Counted from the stretch's first letter, positions 17,613 through 26,683 are shown. The stretch: DNA of 64,000 nt from Prevotella melaninogenica (GCF_013267595.1 NZ_CP054010.1:124001-188000); one strand, 5' to 3'. Notes: a model not told the origin generated them from the letters alone. Translations and numbers: made by a program.

Positions 17613-18698
17613 ATGAAGAAACTTCAACAATTATTTTTGTTATTAGCCTGCATATTGGTTTTGGCAGTTGCGGCTGTACAACGTGATGGAAAACTATTGG
17701 GTAATCGTGTGTTTAGTAATGATAACAAGGAAACAAAAACCAAGATAGATACCCTTCGTACATTAGATGATGGTAGGGTTGTTATCAATACCACTTATTT
17801 AGCAAAGGATGTAAAGGGCTTTGGAGGCACAGTTCCTTTAGATATTTATCTTAAGAAAGGGAAAGTACAGCAGGTAAAGGCATTACATAATTCTGAGACC
17901 CCCGAATTCTTCCAAGAAGCCAGTGAATTATTAAATCGTTGGAATGGTAAAACGACCGAGCAGGCGTTGGCTATGAAGGTTGACGGCGTAACTGGAGCCA
18001 CTTACTCTTCAAATGCTATTATTGGAAATATGAAGGCTGGTTTACAGTATGCGGCTAAGAATGTGAAAGAGACTTCATTCTTAGATAGACTGGACTTACG
18101 AGCAAAGACGATAATTGGTTTTATTGTTGTTCTTATGGCAGCTATTATTCCTTTGTTTGTTAAGAACAAGCGTTATCGTGTCTTCCAGCTCTTATTGAAC
18201 TTTGTGGTTTTAGGCTTATGGGGAGGAACATTCATTTCATGGTCTGTTCTTGTTGGCTTCATGTCTGGTGGTATGAATGTATGGATATCATTGATTCCTA
18301 TCATTATGTTGATAACAGCCTTCATTTATCCCCTTTTTGGTAAGAAGAATTACTACTGTACGCATGTTTGTCCGTTAGGCTCTGTACAAGAGTTGGCGGG
18401 AATGATAAATCATAATAAGTTGAAGATGAGCAAACAGACTGTACAATATCTTGAACATTTCCGTAAACTATTGTTTTGGGTGTTGATGATCTTGATGCTT
18501 GCAGGTGTTTGGTCACAGTGGATGGATTATGAATTGTTTGTAGCTTTTATATTCAAATCAGCAGCTTGGGTAATTATTCTGATAGCTGTTGTGTTTATCT
18601 TGCTGTCATTCTTTGTACCACGTCCTTATTGTCGCTTTGTCTGTCCAATGGGAAGTCTATTAAAGTTGCCTACAACTAAGGTTACAAAGTGGGTGTAG
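17613..18698 (+). CDS. FMN-binding, 4Fe-4S membrane redox protein (NosR/NapH-like)
   Basis: The 361-residue protein begins with a signal-anchor helix, then an FMN-binding domain whose motif VDGVTGATYSSNAI near residue 125 supplies the threonine that in NqrC/RnfG-type proteins carries covalent FMN. Four more membrane helices follow. Two cysteine clusters, CTHVCPLGS near 250 and CRFVCPMGS near 345, resemble NapH/NosR polyferredoxin motifs, although each has only part of a classical CxxCxxC set. It probably moves electrons across or along the membrane; its partner is not in the window. The ATG at 17613 is preferred because the longer frame runs through the promoter box. Confidence 0.8.
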   Translation: MKKLQQLFLLLACILVLAVAAVQRDGKLLGNRVFSNDNKETKTKIDTLRTLDDGRVVINTTYLAKDVKGFGGTVPLDIYLKKGKVQQVKALHNSETPEFFQEASELLNRWNGKTTEQALAMKVDGVTGATYSSNAIIGNMKAGLQYAAKNVKETSFLDRLDLRAKTIIGFIVVLMAAIIPLFVKNKRYRVFQLLLNFVVLGLWGGTFISWSVLVGFMSGGMNVWISLIPIIMLITAFIYPLFGKKNYYCTHVCPLGSVQELAGMINHNKLKMSKQTVQYLEHFRKLLFWVLMILMLAGVWSQWMDYELFVAFIFKSAAWVIILIAVVFILLSFFVPRPYCRFVCPMGSLLKLPTTKVTKWV

Positions 18699-18871
18699 TG
18701 TAGGAATAAAACAGCCCACATCCATCTTTAAGTAAATAGGTTGGGAGTATGTATCTGTTGAAAAAATATTGACATTAGATTACTAATTTCCCCCTTTGAA
18801 TGGTCAAAAATCACTTCTGTTTGATACATTCGTAACCTACAGAGAATCAGATATTTGTAAAACGTGAAAGT

Positions 18872-18981
18872 AAAAGGTGCTTAATCGGACTTCAAAAGGG
18901 CGTTAGTAAGACCCCAAAAGGGCATCTTTTGCAAGCCTATTGGGCGTCTTTTAGAAGCTAAAAGAGCATGTTCTTAAAAAT
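18872..18981 (-). repeat. Family 1 22-nt array, copy B
   Basis: Units of exactly 22 nt start at 18872, 18894, 18916, 18938 and 18960, beginning AAAAGG, AAAAGG, AAAAGG, TATTGG and AAAAGA. The upstream flank ACAGAGAATCAGATA (18839 on) is shared with copies E and H. It lies between convergent genes. The rest of 18699-19216 holds only a terminator. Confidence 0.9.
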
Positions 18982-19070
18982 AGGGAGTAAAAAATTAGGA
19001 CAAATGCTCTTATACCAATCTCTTTTCAAATGAGTAGGGGAGATGACGATGTGTTTTCCGTATATAAAAT

Positions 19071-19103
19071 AAGGAGGAAAGATTAAGTTAATCTTTCCTC
19101 CTT
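19071..19103. terminator. Hairpin terminator between convergent genes (aroE side)
   Basis: AAGGAGGAAAGATTAA (19071-19086) and TTAATCTTTCCTCCTT (19088-19103) are perfect inverse complements with one base between them. On the minus strand ATTTTATAT follows, so it most likely terminates aroE. Confidence 0.8.
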
Positions 19104-19216
19104 ATTCCTCATCTCCTTTCAGAAAGTTTATGGGTCTTTAGTAATTTGGAGTGATAAGGTTTACCTTATAATGTAAGGGCTTTAGTTTCTCACTATATGT
19201 TTTGGATGAATCAGTT

Positions 19217-19969
19217 TTATTTCTGTTCTTCTCCTTCCCAAAACTCCCAGCTTGCGAAAGCCTGTAGAAGAAGCATTTCAAGACCATTCTTTATAATAGC
19301 TCCACGCTCACGCCCTTTTGTCATAAATAAGGTTTCATCAGGGTTATAAAGTAGGTCGTAGAGTAGTGTATGGCTGTCCATAGCCTCGTATGGAAGCGAC
19401 GGACACACCTCAGTATTGGGATACATGCCGAGTGGAGTACAGTTAACAATCACATTATACTCACGAATAATCTCAGGAGTTATTTCTTCGTAGGTTAAAA
19501 CCTCAGCTCGTTTTGTACGTGATACGAACTTCGTTTCCAGTCCGAGCGACTTTAGCCCATAGTTGATAGCCTTTGATGCACCCCCAGTTCCGAGGATAAG
19601 CGCCTTCTTATGGTGGCGTTCAAGTAAAGGTTCAATACTACGTGTGAAGCCAATCACATCACTATTGAAGCCTTTAAGTATAGTTTTATTGCCTTTGTGG
19701 GTGACACGAATAACATTTACAGCACCAATAGCTTTAGCTTCTGGACTAAGACTATCAAGATAAGGAATTACCTGCTCCTTATATGGAATGGTCACATTCA
19801 GTCCACGTAATTGAGGATTAGCATCAACAACCTCTTTGAAATCCTCTATTGATGGAATTTCAAAGTTGATATATTGGGCATTGATGTGTTCGTTCTCGAA
19901 TTTCTCATTGAAATAGCCAATAGAGAAAGAATGCCCTAATGGGTAGCCAATTAGTCCGTACTTGTCCAT
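19217..19969 (-). CDS. aroE: Shikimate dehydrogenase
   Basis: The 250-residue enzyme reduces 3-dehydroshikimate to shikimate with NADPH in aromatic amino acid and folate precursor synthesis. The N-terminal substrate motif GYPLGHSFSIGYFNEKF is near residue 7. NVTIPYKE near 58 carries the catalytic lysine, and the NADP-binding loop LILGTGGASKAINY near 124 is clear. It is slightly shorter than average (270-290) but complete. It shares its strand with menG, purC and phoH upstream, 240 nt after menG, and ends at a strong hairpin. Confidence 0.93.
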   Translation of the reverse strand: MDKYGLIGYPLGHSFSIGYFNEKFENEHINAQYINFEIPSIEDFKEVVDANPQLRGLNVTIPYKEQVIPYLDSLSPEAKAIGAVNVIRVTHKGNKTILKGFNSDVIGFTRSIEPLLERHHKKALILGTGGASKAINYGLKSLGLETKFVSRTKRAEVLTYEEITPEIIREYNVIVNCTPLGMYPNTEVCPSLPYEAMDSHTLLYDLLYNPDETLFMTKGRERGAIIKNGLEMLLLQAFASWEFWEGEEQK

Positions 19970-20209
19970 ATCTTTACCTTGTTCTATAAATTATTTTATC
20001 CATCCGTTACATCGAACGATATTCTACTTACAAACAAACTTTCCTGTCACTTCTGTCATTCAAATCGGTTGCTTAATGCTCTGTATCACACTTGTTTAAC
20101 TTGAAGTGTTAAATGTGACAGGAAAATGAAATCAAAACTATTATGATAATGTGTCTAATAATTTCTCTCTGTCATATTAGGTTTTGTAAGTCAATATCTC
20201 AGAAGAATC

Positions 20210-20944
20210 CTATTTCTCTGCAAAATACATTGTACAGATACCGAATGTCAACCGGCGGAAAGAGCTTTTCGCAAAGCCTGCTTTTTGGAATATCTCCATC
20301 ATCTTTTCGCCTTGTGGGAAAGCCTCAACAGTCTTGTTAAGGTATTCATATGCACTTTTATCTTTTGAGATAAACTTAGCATAGTTCAGCAAGAATGTGT
20401 TAGAATAGATGCGGAAAAGTTGTTTCATAGGGAACTTAACAGGTGTTGTCAGTTCTACTATGCTTAGATGTCCGCCCCTCTTCAGTACACGACAAATCTC
20501 GGCAAGTCCTTTGTCGAGGTTCTGGAAGTTACGAATACCGAATGCAGCTGTCACAGCATCAAACGTATTGTCAGGAAAAGAAAGGTTAAGACAGTCTTCT
20601 TTCTGAAAAGAAATGACATCACTTAGTCCTGCAGCTTTTACCTTCTCACGACCGATAACCATCATACCTTCAGAAATATCTGCACCAATAAGATGTTCAG
20701 GCTTCAGCTCTTTAGCTGCAAGAATGGCAAAGTCGCCAGTACCTGTAGCAATGTCAAGCATCTGCTTTGGACGGAAAGGCTGCAACTGACGAATAGCTTT
20801 CTTACGCCACCCCTTATCAATATTTCCAGAAAGACGATGATTTAGGGTGTCATAAGTGGGTGCGATGTTATCAAACATCTCTTCTATTAGTTTTCCTTTC
20901 TCGCCATCGCCATCATAGGGCTTAATCTTTTCCTGCTCGTACAT
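20210..20944 (-). CDS. menG: Demethylmenaquinone methyltransferase (MenG/UbiE)
   Basis: The 244-residue class I methyltransferase catalyses the last step of menaquinone synthesis from S-adenosylmethionine at the membrane face. The family signature [16 protein letters not shown] at 25-40 and the SAM loop [15 protein letters not shown] near 65 are present, as is the C-terminal signature [19 protein letters not shown] near 195. Bacteroidetes make menaquinone and not ubiquinone, so MenG is the functional name. The leader holds a run of 7-nt repeats ending 8 nt before the ATG, an unusual arrangement described under findings. Confidence 0.93.
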   Translation of the reverse strand: MYEQEKIKPYDGDGEKGKLIEEMFDNIAPTYDTLNHRLSGNIDKGWRKKAIRQLQPFRPKQMLDIATGTGDFAILAAKELKPEHLIGADISEGMMVIGREKVKAAGLSDVISFQKEDCLNLSFPDNTFDAVTAAFGIRNFQNLDKGLAEICRVLKRGGHLSIVELTTPVKFPMKQLFRIYSNTFLLNYAKFISKDKSAYEYLNKTVEAFPQGEKMMEIFQKAGFAKSSFRRLTFGICTMYFAEK

Positions 20945-20952
20945 ATTTGTTT

Positions 20953-20984
20953 AATTCATAATTCATAATTCATAATTCATAATT
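20953..20984. repeat. Heptanucleotide tandem repeat in the menG leader
   Basis: AATTCAT is repeated four times plus AATT, directly upstream of the menG start. Read on the minus strand each unit carries an ATG. Related sequence on the minus-sense face (AATTATGAATTTAGAATTATG near 21054-21078) makes the whole gap an imperfect inverted repeat. Confidence 0.8.
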
Positions 20985-21090
20985 ATGATTACTATTCTTT
21001 GATATGCTATTAGAGCATATTAGGTGTTAAGCACTGAATAGTTCTAATCAAAATTATGAATTTAGAATTATGAATTTAGTATTTATCAAT

Positions 21091-22041
21091 TTACTTTCTT
21101 GAAGCTAAGTACTCCTTCACGTTCTTTTCGATACGTGCAGCAATATCACCATCTTCAACAGCCTTGTCAAACTTCTCGCCTGTGATATGCTCGTAGAGCT
21201 CGATATAACGATCGCTAACAGTCTCTGCATATTCATCTGTAATCTCAGGCATTGTCTGTCCAGGCTCATTCATAAAGTTGTGCTCAATAAGCCACTGACG
21301 AAGGAATTCCTTAGAAAGTTGCTTCTGAGGTTCACCCTTCTCAAGTTTCTCCTCGTAACCTTCTGCGTAGAAGTAGCGGCTTGAGTCTGGTGTGTGAATC
21401 TCATCAATGAGGTAGCACTGACCATCACGCTTGCCGAACTCATACTTTGTATCAACGAGTATCAAGCCCTGCTTTGCAGCAATCTCCTGACCACGTGCAA
21501 AGAGTTTACGTGTCCAGTCTTCGATAATTGCATAGTCTTCTGCAGAAACAATACCCTGCTCAATAATCTCTTCCTTAGAGATGTTCATGTCGTGACCTTC
21601 GTCAGCCTTAGTAGTTGGAGTTACGATTGGCTCTGGGAAACGCTCGTTCTCACGCATACCATCAGGGAGTTTTACGCCACAAATCTCGCGACATCCGTCC
21701 TTGTAGGCACGCCATGCAGAACCTGTAAGGATTGAACGGATAATCATTTCAACACGAAAGCCTTCACACTTCAGACCAACAGTTACCATTGGGTCAGGAG
21801 TAGCCAACTTCCAGTTAGGACAGATATCTGTTGTCAGGTCAAGGAACTTGGCAGCAATTTGGTTTAAAACCTGTCCTTTGAATGGTATTCCCTTTGGCAG
21901 TACAACGTCGAATGCAGAGATTCTGTCGGTAGCTACCATGACGATAAGATCGTCGTTGATGTCATACACATCACGTACTTTGCCGTGATACACACTTTTC
22001 TGTCCATCGAAATGGAATTCAGTTTTTGTTAATGCTTTCAT
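21091..22041 (-). CDS. purC: Phosphoribosylaminoimidazole-succinocarboxamide synthase
   Basis: The 316-residue SAICAR synthetase uses ATP to join CAIR and aspartate in purine synthesis. Seen motifs are [13 protein letters not shown] near residue 18, [21 protein letters not shown] near 38, [15 protein letters not shown] near 194 and [13 protein letters not shown] near 212. It is of the longer type (about 300 residues) rather than the 240-residue E. coli type. It lies 21 nt after phoH and is probably cotranscribed with it; purM is 18 kb away. Confidence 0.95.
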   Translation of the reverse strand: MKALTKTEFHFDGQKSVYHGKVRDVYDINDDLIVMVATDRISAFDVVLPKGIPFKGQVLNQIAAKFLDLTTDICPNWKLATPDPMVTVGLKCEGFRVEMIIRSILTGSAWRAYKDGCREICGVKLPDGMRENERFPEPIVTPTTKADEGHDMNISKEEIIEQGIVSAEDYAIIEDWTRKLFARGQEIAAKQGLILVDTKYEFGKRDGQCYLIDEIHTPDSSRYFYAEGYEEKLEKGEPQKQLSKEFLRQWLIEHNFMNEPGQTMPEITDEYAETVSDRYIELYEHITGEKFDKAVEDGDIAARIEKNVKEYLASRK

Positions 22042-22062
22042 TGTTTTTATGTTTATAGAGTC

Positions 22063-23010
22063 CTATCTCTTGTTAGCTTTATCGTGTGCTTCGTATGCGT
22101 TCACGATACGCGTAACCAATTTGTGTCTTACAATATCTTTCTTGTCAAGATTGATGACCGATATACCATCCACCCCATTTAGAATAGAAAGAGCTTCTTT
22201 CAATCCGCTTTTCTCGACATGGGGGAGGTCTATCTGCGTAAGGTCACCTGTAATAACCATCTTTGTATTCCAGCCCATTCGTGTTAAGAACATACGGATT
22301 TGTGCTGGTGTTGTGTTCTGTGCTTCATCAAGGATGACAACAGCATCGCTCAGTGTTCGGCCTCGCATGAATGCTAATGGAGCAATCTGAATGATATGCT
22401 TATCCATCATATCTTGTAGTTTGACAGCAGGGATCATATCCTCTAAAGCATCATAAAGTGGTTGAAGATATGGATCAATCTTATCCTTCATGTCACCCGG
22501 AAGGAAGCCAAGTTTCTCACCAGCTTCAACGGCTGGGCGTGATAAGATAATTTTCTTTGCAGCTTTCTCTTTGAGAGCCTTAACAGCCAAAGCAATACTG
22601 AGATAGGTCTTACCTGTTCCCGCTGGTCCAACTGCAAATATCATATCGTTTTTCTCGAAGGCATCAATCAGTTGCTGCTGATGTTCCGAACGACCTTTAA
22701 TAGGTCTGCCCGATACAGAATAAACAAGGACGTCCTTTACCGCATCAGCTTTGGTCTTACGACCTTTCACGATATCAAGGATGTCCTCTTCTGTAATGGT
22801 GTTATACCGCTCCACATGCTTACGCATGGTTTCAATATCTTCTTCAATCTTTACCATCTCTTCCTCATCACCTAAGATGCGAATAACATTGTCTCTTGCA
22901 ACAATTCTCAACTTAGGGAAGAGTGACTTTATCATTTGGAGGTGACCATTGCCAACCCCATAGAAGACTACTGGGTCTATATCTTCAAGAACTATATGCT
23001 TCTCTATCAA
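22063..23010 (-). CDS. phoH: PhoH family ATPase, translated from a TTG codon
   Basis: The 315-residue protein has a KH-like N-terminal region, then the PhoH P-loop GPAGTGKTYLSIALAV near residue 133 and a Walker B segment VVILDEAQNTTPAQIRMFLTRMG near 223. PhoH proteins are cytoplasmic ATPases/predicted RNA helicases linked to RNA metabolism, often next to YbeY; the exact role is unsettled. No ATG is possible at the conserved N-terminus: the family-like opening IEKHIVLEDIDPVVFYGV starts right after TTG at 23010, and a stop codon lies three codons upstream. The next in-frame ATG is 25 codons in and would delete conserved sequence. Confidence 0.9.
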   Translation of the reverse strand: MIEKHIVLEDIDPVVFYGVGNGHLQMIKSLFPKLRIVARDNVIRILGDEEEMVKIEEDIETMRKHVERYNTITEEDILDIVKGRKTKADAVKDVLVYSVSGRPIKGRSEHQQQLIDAFEKNDMIFAVGPAGTGKTYLSIALAVKALKEKAAKKIILSRPAVEAGEKLGFLPGDMKDKIDPYLQPLYDALEDMIPAVKLQDMMDKHIIQIAPLAFMRGRTLSDAVVILDEAQNTTPAQIRMFLTRMGWNTKMVITGDLTQIDLPHVEKSGLKEALSILNGVDGISVINLDKKDIVRHKLVTRIVNAYEAHDKANKR

Positions 23011-23034
23011 TTTTTTCTACTTTATATTTGTTCG

Positions 23035-23042
23035 CAAAGTTA
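23035..23042 (-). promoter_or_regulatory. Promoter -7 box of phoH-purC
   Basis: TAACTTTG on the minus strand, 24 nt before the TTG start codon. Confidence 0.7.
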
Positions 23043-23105
23043 CTATAAAATAATGATACTTACAAATTATTCTTAATTCATAATTCGCAATCAGCAAAAA
23101 CTTAT

Positions 23106-23113
23106 TACCTTTG
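23106..23113 (+). promoter_or_regulatory. Promoter -7 box of the DUF5715 gene, suggesting a leaderless message
   Basis: TACCTTTG ends 5 nt before the ATG at 23119, the same spacing as at trmB. Confidence 0.7.
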
Positions 23114-23118
23114 TATCA

Positions 23119-23913
23119 ATGAAACAAAAAAAGAAGATAACAAAGAATCGTTTTTTATTGGGCTTCATTGCTATAACTTTTCTTTTAGCCCTCATAAGGT
23201 TACTGTTTCCGTCTATCGCTCATGATAGGATGAAAGCATTATCCAAAGTTGATAGTGATAGCACGCATGTCATGGAAAAAGTTGACTCAGCTAAGATTAA
23301 AGCTCAATCAACTCCAAGTAATGTTAAGATGTCTCATTTCTTTACATCAGATGGTTCACAGAAGAAAAATAGAATCGTTGGTGTAAGAGATTATGAGGAG
23401 AGCTTCCCTGACTCACAGCCACAGCAACTTGAAGCTGCGTTGCGTTATGGTGTGAAGCCTGTTGCTGATCGTGCTGATGCTGAGAAGCGTAAGAGCGAGT
23501 TGGTATATGTTGGTAGTAATCCATATTATAATATGAAGAAGTTGAATAGTAGCATACCATATCTTGTGCCACGTGCTGCTATCTTACTTCAAGATATTGC
23601 CCGTAACTTTATGGATAGCTTGCAGACAAAGGGAGTTCCTATCAATAAACTTTTAGTTTCAAGCGTATTGAGAACAAAGGAAGATGTTGAGAAGCTTCGT
23701 CGGCATAATCATAATGCAACAGAGAATAGCTGCCACCTGTATGGTACAACCTTTGATATTGCTTACAATAAATATGTTTCAGTTACTCGTCCTGTGACAA
23801 ATGATACTCTTAAATGGGTTTTAAGTGAAGTGCTTAACGACTTACGTTCACAAGGACGATGCTTCATAAAGCATGAGAAGCATCAGGGTTGTTTCCATAT
23901 TACTGTAAGATAA
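23119..23913 (+). CDS. DUF5715 family envelope protein with M15-peptidase-like motif
   Basis: The 264-residue protein has one N-terminal membrane helix (FLLGFIAITFLLALIRLLF, residues 11-29) and a Ser/Lys/Asp-rich linker to about residue 75. A globular periplasmic domain follows. Its C-terminal half contains SSVLRTKEDVEKLRRHNHNA near 195 and SCHLYGTTFDIAY near 213. The S-x-H-x-x-G-x-x-x-D pattern is the zinc-ligand motif of D,D-carboxypeptidases of the M15/VanY fold, and a later HxH-like CFHITVR fits the third ligand. A role in peptidoglycan trimming is inferred. It is divergent from phoH. Confidence 0.75.
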   Translation: MKQKKKITKNRFLLGFIAITFLLALIRLLFPSIAHDRMKALSKVDSDSTHVMEKVDSAKIKAQSTPSNVKMSHFFTSDGSQKKNRIVGVRDYEESFPDSQPQQLEAALRYGVKPVADRADAEKRKSELVYVGSNPYYNMKKLNSSIPYLVPRAAILLQDIARNFMDSLQTKGVPINKLLVSSVLRTKEDVEKLRRHNHNATENSCHLYGTTFDIAYNKYVSVTRPVTNDTLKWVLSEVLNDLRSQGRCFIKHEKHQGCFHITVR

Positions 23914-24013
23914 TTTAGTATTGAAAGCTGTCAAATCTTGAAATGCTTTTATAAAAAAAAGCCGTAGCAGTACAAGAAATAATCGTTGTGGCATTAATAT
24001 AATCATCAGATTT

Positions 24014-24045
24014 TTTGGCTGTTAGAAAAAAAAGAAGTAATTTTG
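24014..24045 (+). promoter_or_regulatory. Promoter of rpsP
   Basis: TTTG at 24014-24017, 20-nt spacer, TAATTTTG at 24038-24045. Confidence 0.8.
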
Positions 24046-24050
24046 CAGTC

Positions 24051-24069
24051 GCTGTCACGAGATGACAGC
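24051..24069 (+). promoter_or_regulatory. Leader hairpin of rpsP
   Basis: GCTGTCA and TGACAGC form a perfect 7-bp stem around CGAGA at the predicted 5' end of the message, 37 nt before the ATG. It could be a ribosomal-protein autoregulatory site or simply protect the 5' end. Confidence 0.5.
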
Positions 24070-24106
24070 ATTAAATTCAAACCTTTAAAATATTTATTAA
24101 AGAATT

Positions 24107-24658
24107 ATGGCAACAAAAATCAGATTGCAGCGCGGTGGTCGTAAGAACTATGCTTTCTACAGCATCGTAATCGCTGACGCTCGTGCACCACGTGATGGTA
24201 AGTTTACTGAGAAGATTGGTACTTATAACCCTAACACCAATCCAGCCACAGTATATTTGAATTTTGATCGTGCTCTTTACTGGGTTGAGACAGGTGCTCA
24301 GCCAACAGACACTGCTCGTAACATCCTTAAGGGTGAGGGCGTTTACATGATGAAGCACCTCCGTGGTGGTGTTAAGAAGGGCGCATTCGACGAGGCTGCA
24401 TGCCAGCAGAAGTTTGATGCTTGGAAGCAGGCTAAGGTTGCAGCTACAGAGGCTGTTGAGAAGAAGGTAACCGACGCGAAGAAGGCTGCTGCTGCTCAGA
24501 ACCTCGAGGCTGAGAAGAAGGTTAACGAGGCTATTGCTAAGAAGGTTGCAGACAAGAAGGCTGCTGCCGTTGCAGCACAGGCTGAGGCTGAGGCAGCACA
24601 GGCTGCTGAGGATACTACTTCTGAGGCTCCTGCAGAGGAGGCACCAGCAGAGGCATAA
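24107..24658 (+). CDS. rpsP: 30S ribosomal protein S16 with long acidic/alanine-rich tail
   Basis: The 183-residue protein starts with a normal S16 domain ([31 protein letters not shown], then EKIGTYNPN), which assembles into the small subunit near the 5' domain of 16S rRNA. After about residue 110 comes a low-complexity tail of Ala, Glu, Lys and Val with a coiled-coil-like charge pattern, ending [13 protein letters not shown]. coli S16 is 82 residues. Long tails occur in other Bacteroidetes S16 proteins that I know of; their role is unknown. The gene is monocistronic: own promoter, leader hairpin and strong terminator. Confidence 0.96.
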   Translation: MATKIRLQRGGRKNYAFYSIVIADARAPRDGKFTEKIGTYNPNTNPATVYLNFDRALYWVETGAQPTDTARNILKGEGVYMMKHLRGGVKKGAFDEAACQQKFDAWKQAKVAATEAVEKKVTDAKKAAAAQNLEAEKKVNEAIAKKVADKKAAAVAAQAEAEAAQAAEDTTSEAPAEEAPAEA

Positions 24659-24680
24659 CCCTCGCTCGCAATTAAAGCAT

Positions 24681-24717
24681 AAGTCCATAGACTCTTCAAG
24701 AGTTTATGGACTTTTTT
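24681..24717 (+). terminator. Intrinsic terminator of rpsP
   Basis: AAGTCCATA pairs with TATGGACTT and ACTCT with AGAGT inside it, around a TCA loop, followed by TTTTTT. Confidence 0.92.
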
Positions 24718-24815
24718 ATTTGTGATAGATTCAAAAGTGTTACAATACGGTAAGCATTCCCACATAAATAAGTCATTCTTGTCTTACTAAATAAAGGTAA
24801 TGATGTCCGATTTTT

Positions 24816-24960
24816 TCACATATCGATTTTGTAAAGACCACTAAACGGCTTGCTATAAACGCCTAATTGGCTTGCAAAAGATGCCCTTTTGAGGTCTAAC
24901 TAACGCCCTTTTGGACCCTTGTTAAGCACCTTTTAAAAGCTCCCTCTGGTAACTATTTGA
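24816..24960 (+). repeat. Family 1 22-nt array, copy C
   Basis: Units of exactly 22 nt start at 24848, 24870, 24892 and 24914. The left flank TTCACATATCGATTTTGTAA and AAAGACCACTAAA matches copies A and D. It lies between the convergent rpsP and hutI ends. Confidence 0.9.
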
Positions 24961-25100
24961 TAACAAGTAACTTATGTAAGCGTTAAAATAACTCACTTTT
25001 AAGTCACTTCCCTGCCTTTTCTTCAATCTTTTTGTCAATATATTTCATTGCCTTGCGACTTTAAATATAACACAGATGCACGAAGGTAACGAGGGCTTTA

Positions 25101-25186
25101 TTTAAAGATACGTAGCCCACAGTGACACCGACGAGGGAGGAATCAAAGGACCATAGCTGCAGTTTTTATTGGAAAAATAGATGATA
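25101..25186 (+). repeat. Conserved 86-nt element shared with copy D region (first copy)
   Basis: TTTAAAGATACGTAGCCCAC is identical to the sequence at 33010, and matches continue through CCGACGA, AGGAA, AAAGGA and CTGCA. It follows array C at the same distance as its partner follows array D. Otherwise 24718-25438 shows no gene. Confidence 0.8.
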
Positions 25187-25438
25187 AAGATATCAGAAAC
25201 CTGTGTGGAACTTCTCTGTTGCTCTTTATACCATAGGTATTTCCGTGTATAGCTATTAGTCCTCTTTGCTCTCCGTGTACCTTATTATCTAAGGGTCTAC
25301 TTTATCACTCCATATTTCGCAAGAACCGTCATAATGACTTGTTCTCCCCTTTTCAATAAATGTGTCGTTGAGGCTTGATTACCTTGCAATATGTTACTAA
25401 TGTAGTTTCAACTTATTATGATGTGTCATTAAATCTAC

Positions 25439-26683
25439 CTATACATACTCTTCTCCTTGTAGGAAGACTCGTTTTACGATAGGTGTTGTGTAAGCGTATG
25501 GGATAAATTCAATAGAAGGAATCGTATCTGTAATGAAGAAGTTAGCAACCTTTCCACGTGTTATAGAGCCATATTCCTTACTTAATCCCATTGCACATGC
25601 TCCATTCAAGGTTGCGGCGTTGATTGCTTCTGCTGGCATTAGGCGCATCTTGATACAGGCAAGAGAAATGATAAACTTCATATCTCCTGATGGAGTAGAG
25701 CCCGGGTTATAATCGCTTGCAAGGGCAAGTGGCAATCCTCGATCTATCATCTTTCGTCCTAAGGCAAAAGGTAGGTTAAGGAAGAAGGAGGTTCCTGGAA
25801 GTGCAGTAGGCATGGTTTTGCTGTTCTTTAGAATCTTTATTTCCTCTTCTGTCATACTCTCTAAGTGATCAACTGACAGTGCGTTATGCTCTACACCAAC
25901 CTCTACACCACCAGATGATTCTAACTCGTCGGCATGAATCTTTGGTCGCATACCATATTCTGCACCAGCTTTTAGAATGTGTGCAGTCTCTTCTGGGGTA
26001 AAGAAACCTGTGTCACAGAAGACATCAATGAACTCTGCTAATTTCTCTGCACCCACAGCTGGTATCATTTCGTTGATAATCAAATCAACATAAGCATCTT
26101 GTCTACCTTTATATTCACGCGAAACAGCATGTGCACCAAGGAATGTTGCAACGACTTTCAGCTGTGTTGTCTCTTTGATACGACGGATAACACGGAGCAT
26201 CTTTAGTTCATCTTCCATGTTAAGTCCATATCCACTTTTTATCTCTACACATCCAGTTCCTTTTCTAATAATCTCATCAACACGTTTCATCGCTTGTTGA
26301 TAAAGATCTTCTTCACTCATTTCATGAAGGCGATCTGCTGAGTTAAGGATACCACCACCACGTTTAGCAATTTCTGCATAGCTAAGTCCACGAATCTTGT
26401 CAACAAACTCTTGCTCTCGACTACCAGCAAAGACAATGTGGGTATGAGAGTCACACCATGAAGGGAGAATTGTTCCTCCTTCTGCATCAACAATCTCCTC
26501 GTTCCCAAAAGCTGGTGGGCAATCACTCATCTTACCGTAATCAGCAAAATGTCCGTCCTCTATAATAAGGTAAGCATTGGGCAGCGTGTTTAGTTCTGTC
26601 ATCTCTTTACCTTTAAGACATAGCTTTCCCTCATGCCCTATACCAGCAAGTAAGCCGATGTTTTTTACTATTAATCTTTTCAT
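25439..26683 (-). CDS. hutI: Imidazolonepropionase
   Basis: The 414-residue amidohydrolase opens imidazolonepropionate to N-formimino-glutamate, the third step of histidine degradation. Metal ligands appear in SWCDSHTHIVFAG near residue 75, in LGAHAVSREYKG near 185 and in KIHADELESSGGVEV near 245, with the final Asp in LALASDYNPGS near 325. It is the last gene of the hut operon, 108 nt after hutH, and a hairpin in that gap may reduce its expression relative to hutH. Confidence 0.95.
   Translation of the reverse strand: MKRLIVKNIGLLAGIGHEGKLCLKGKEMTELNTLPNAYLIIEDGHFADYGKMSDCPPAFGNEEIVDAEGGTILPSWCDSHTHIVFAGSREQEFVDKIRGLSYAEIAKRGGGILNSADRLHEMSEEDLYQQAMKRVDEIIRKGTGCVEIKSGYGLNMEDELKMLRVIRRIKETTQLKVVATFLGAHAVSREYKGRQDAYVDLIINEMIPAVGAEKLAEFIDVFCDTGFFTPEETAHILKAGAEYGMRPKIHADELESSGGVEVGVEHNALSVDHLESMTEEEIKILKNSKTMPTALPGTSFFLNLPFALGRKMIDRGLPLALASDYNPGSTPSGDMKFIISLACIKMRLMPAEAINAATLNGACAMGLSKEYGSITRGKVANFFITDTIPSIEFIPYAYTTPIVKRVFLQGEEYV

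Noticed and set aside
24077..24688. 203-residue frame on the minus strand, Leu/Ser/Cys-rich
   Set aside because: It is wholly antisense to rpsP and mirrors the repetitive Ala/Glu/Lys codons of the S16 tail.
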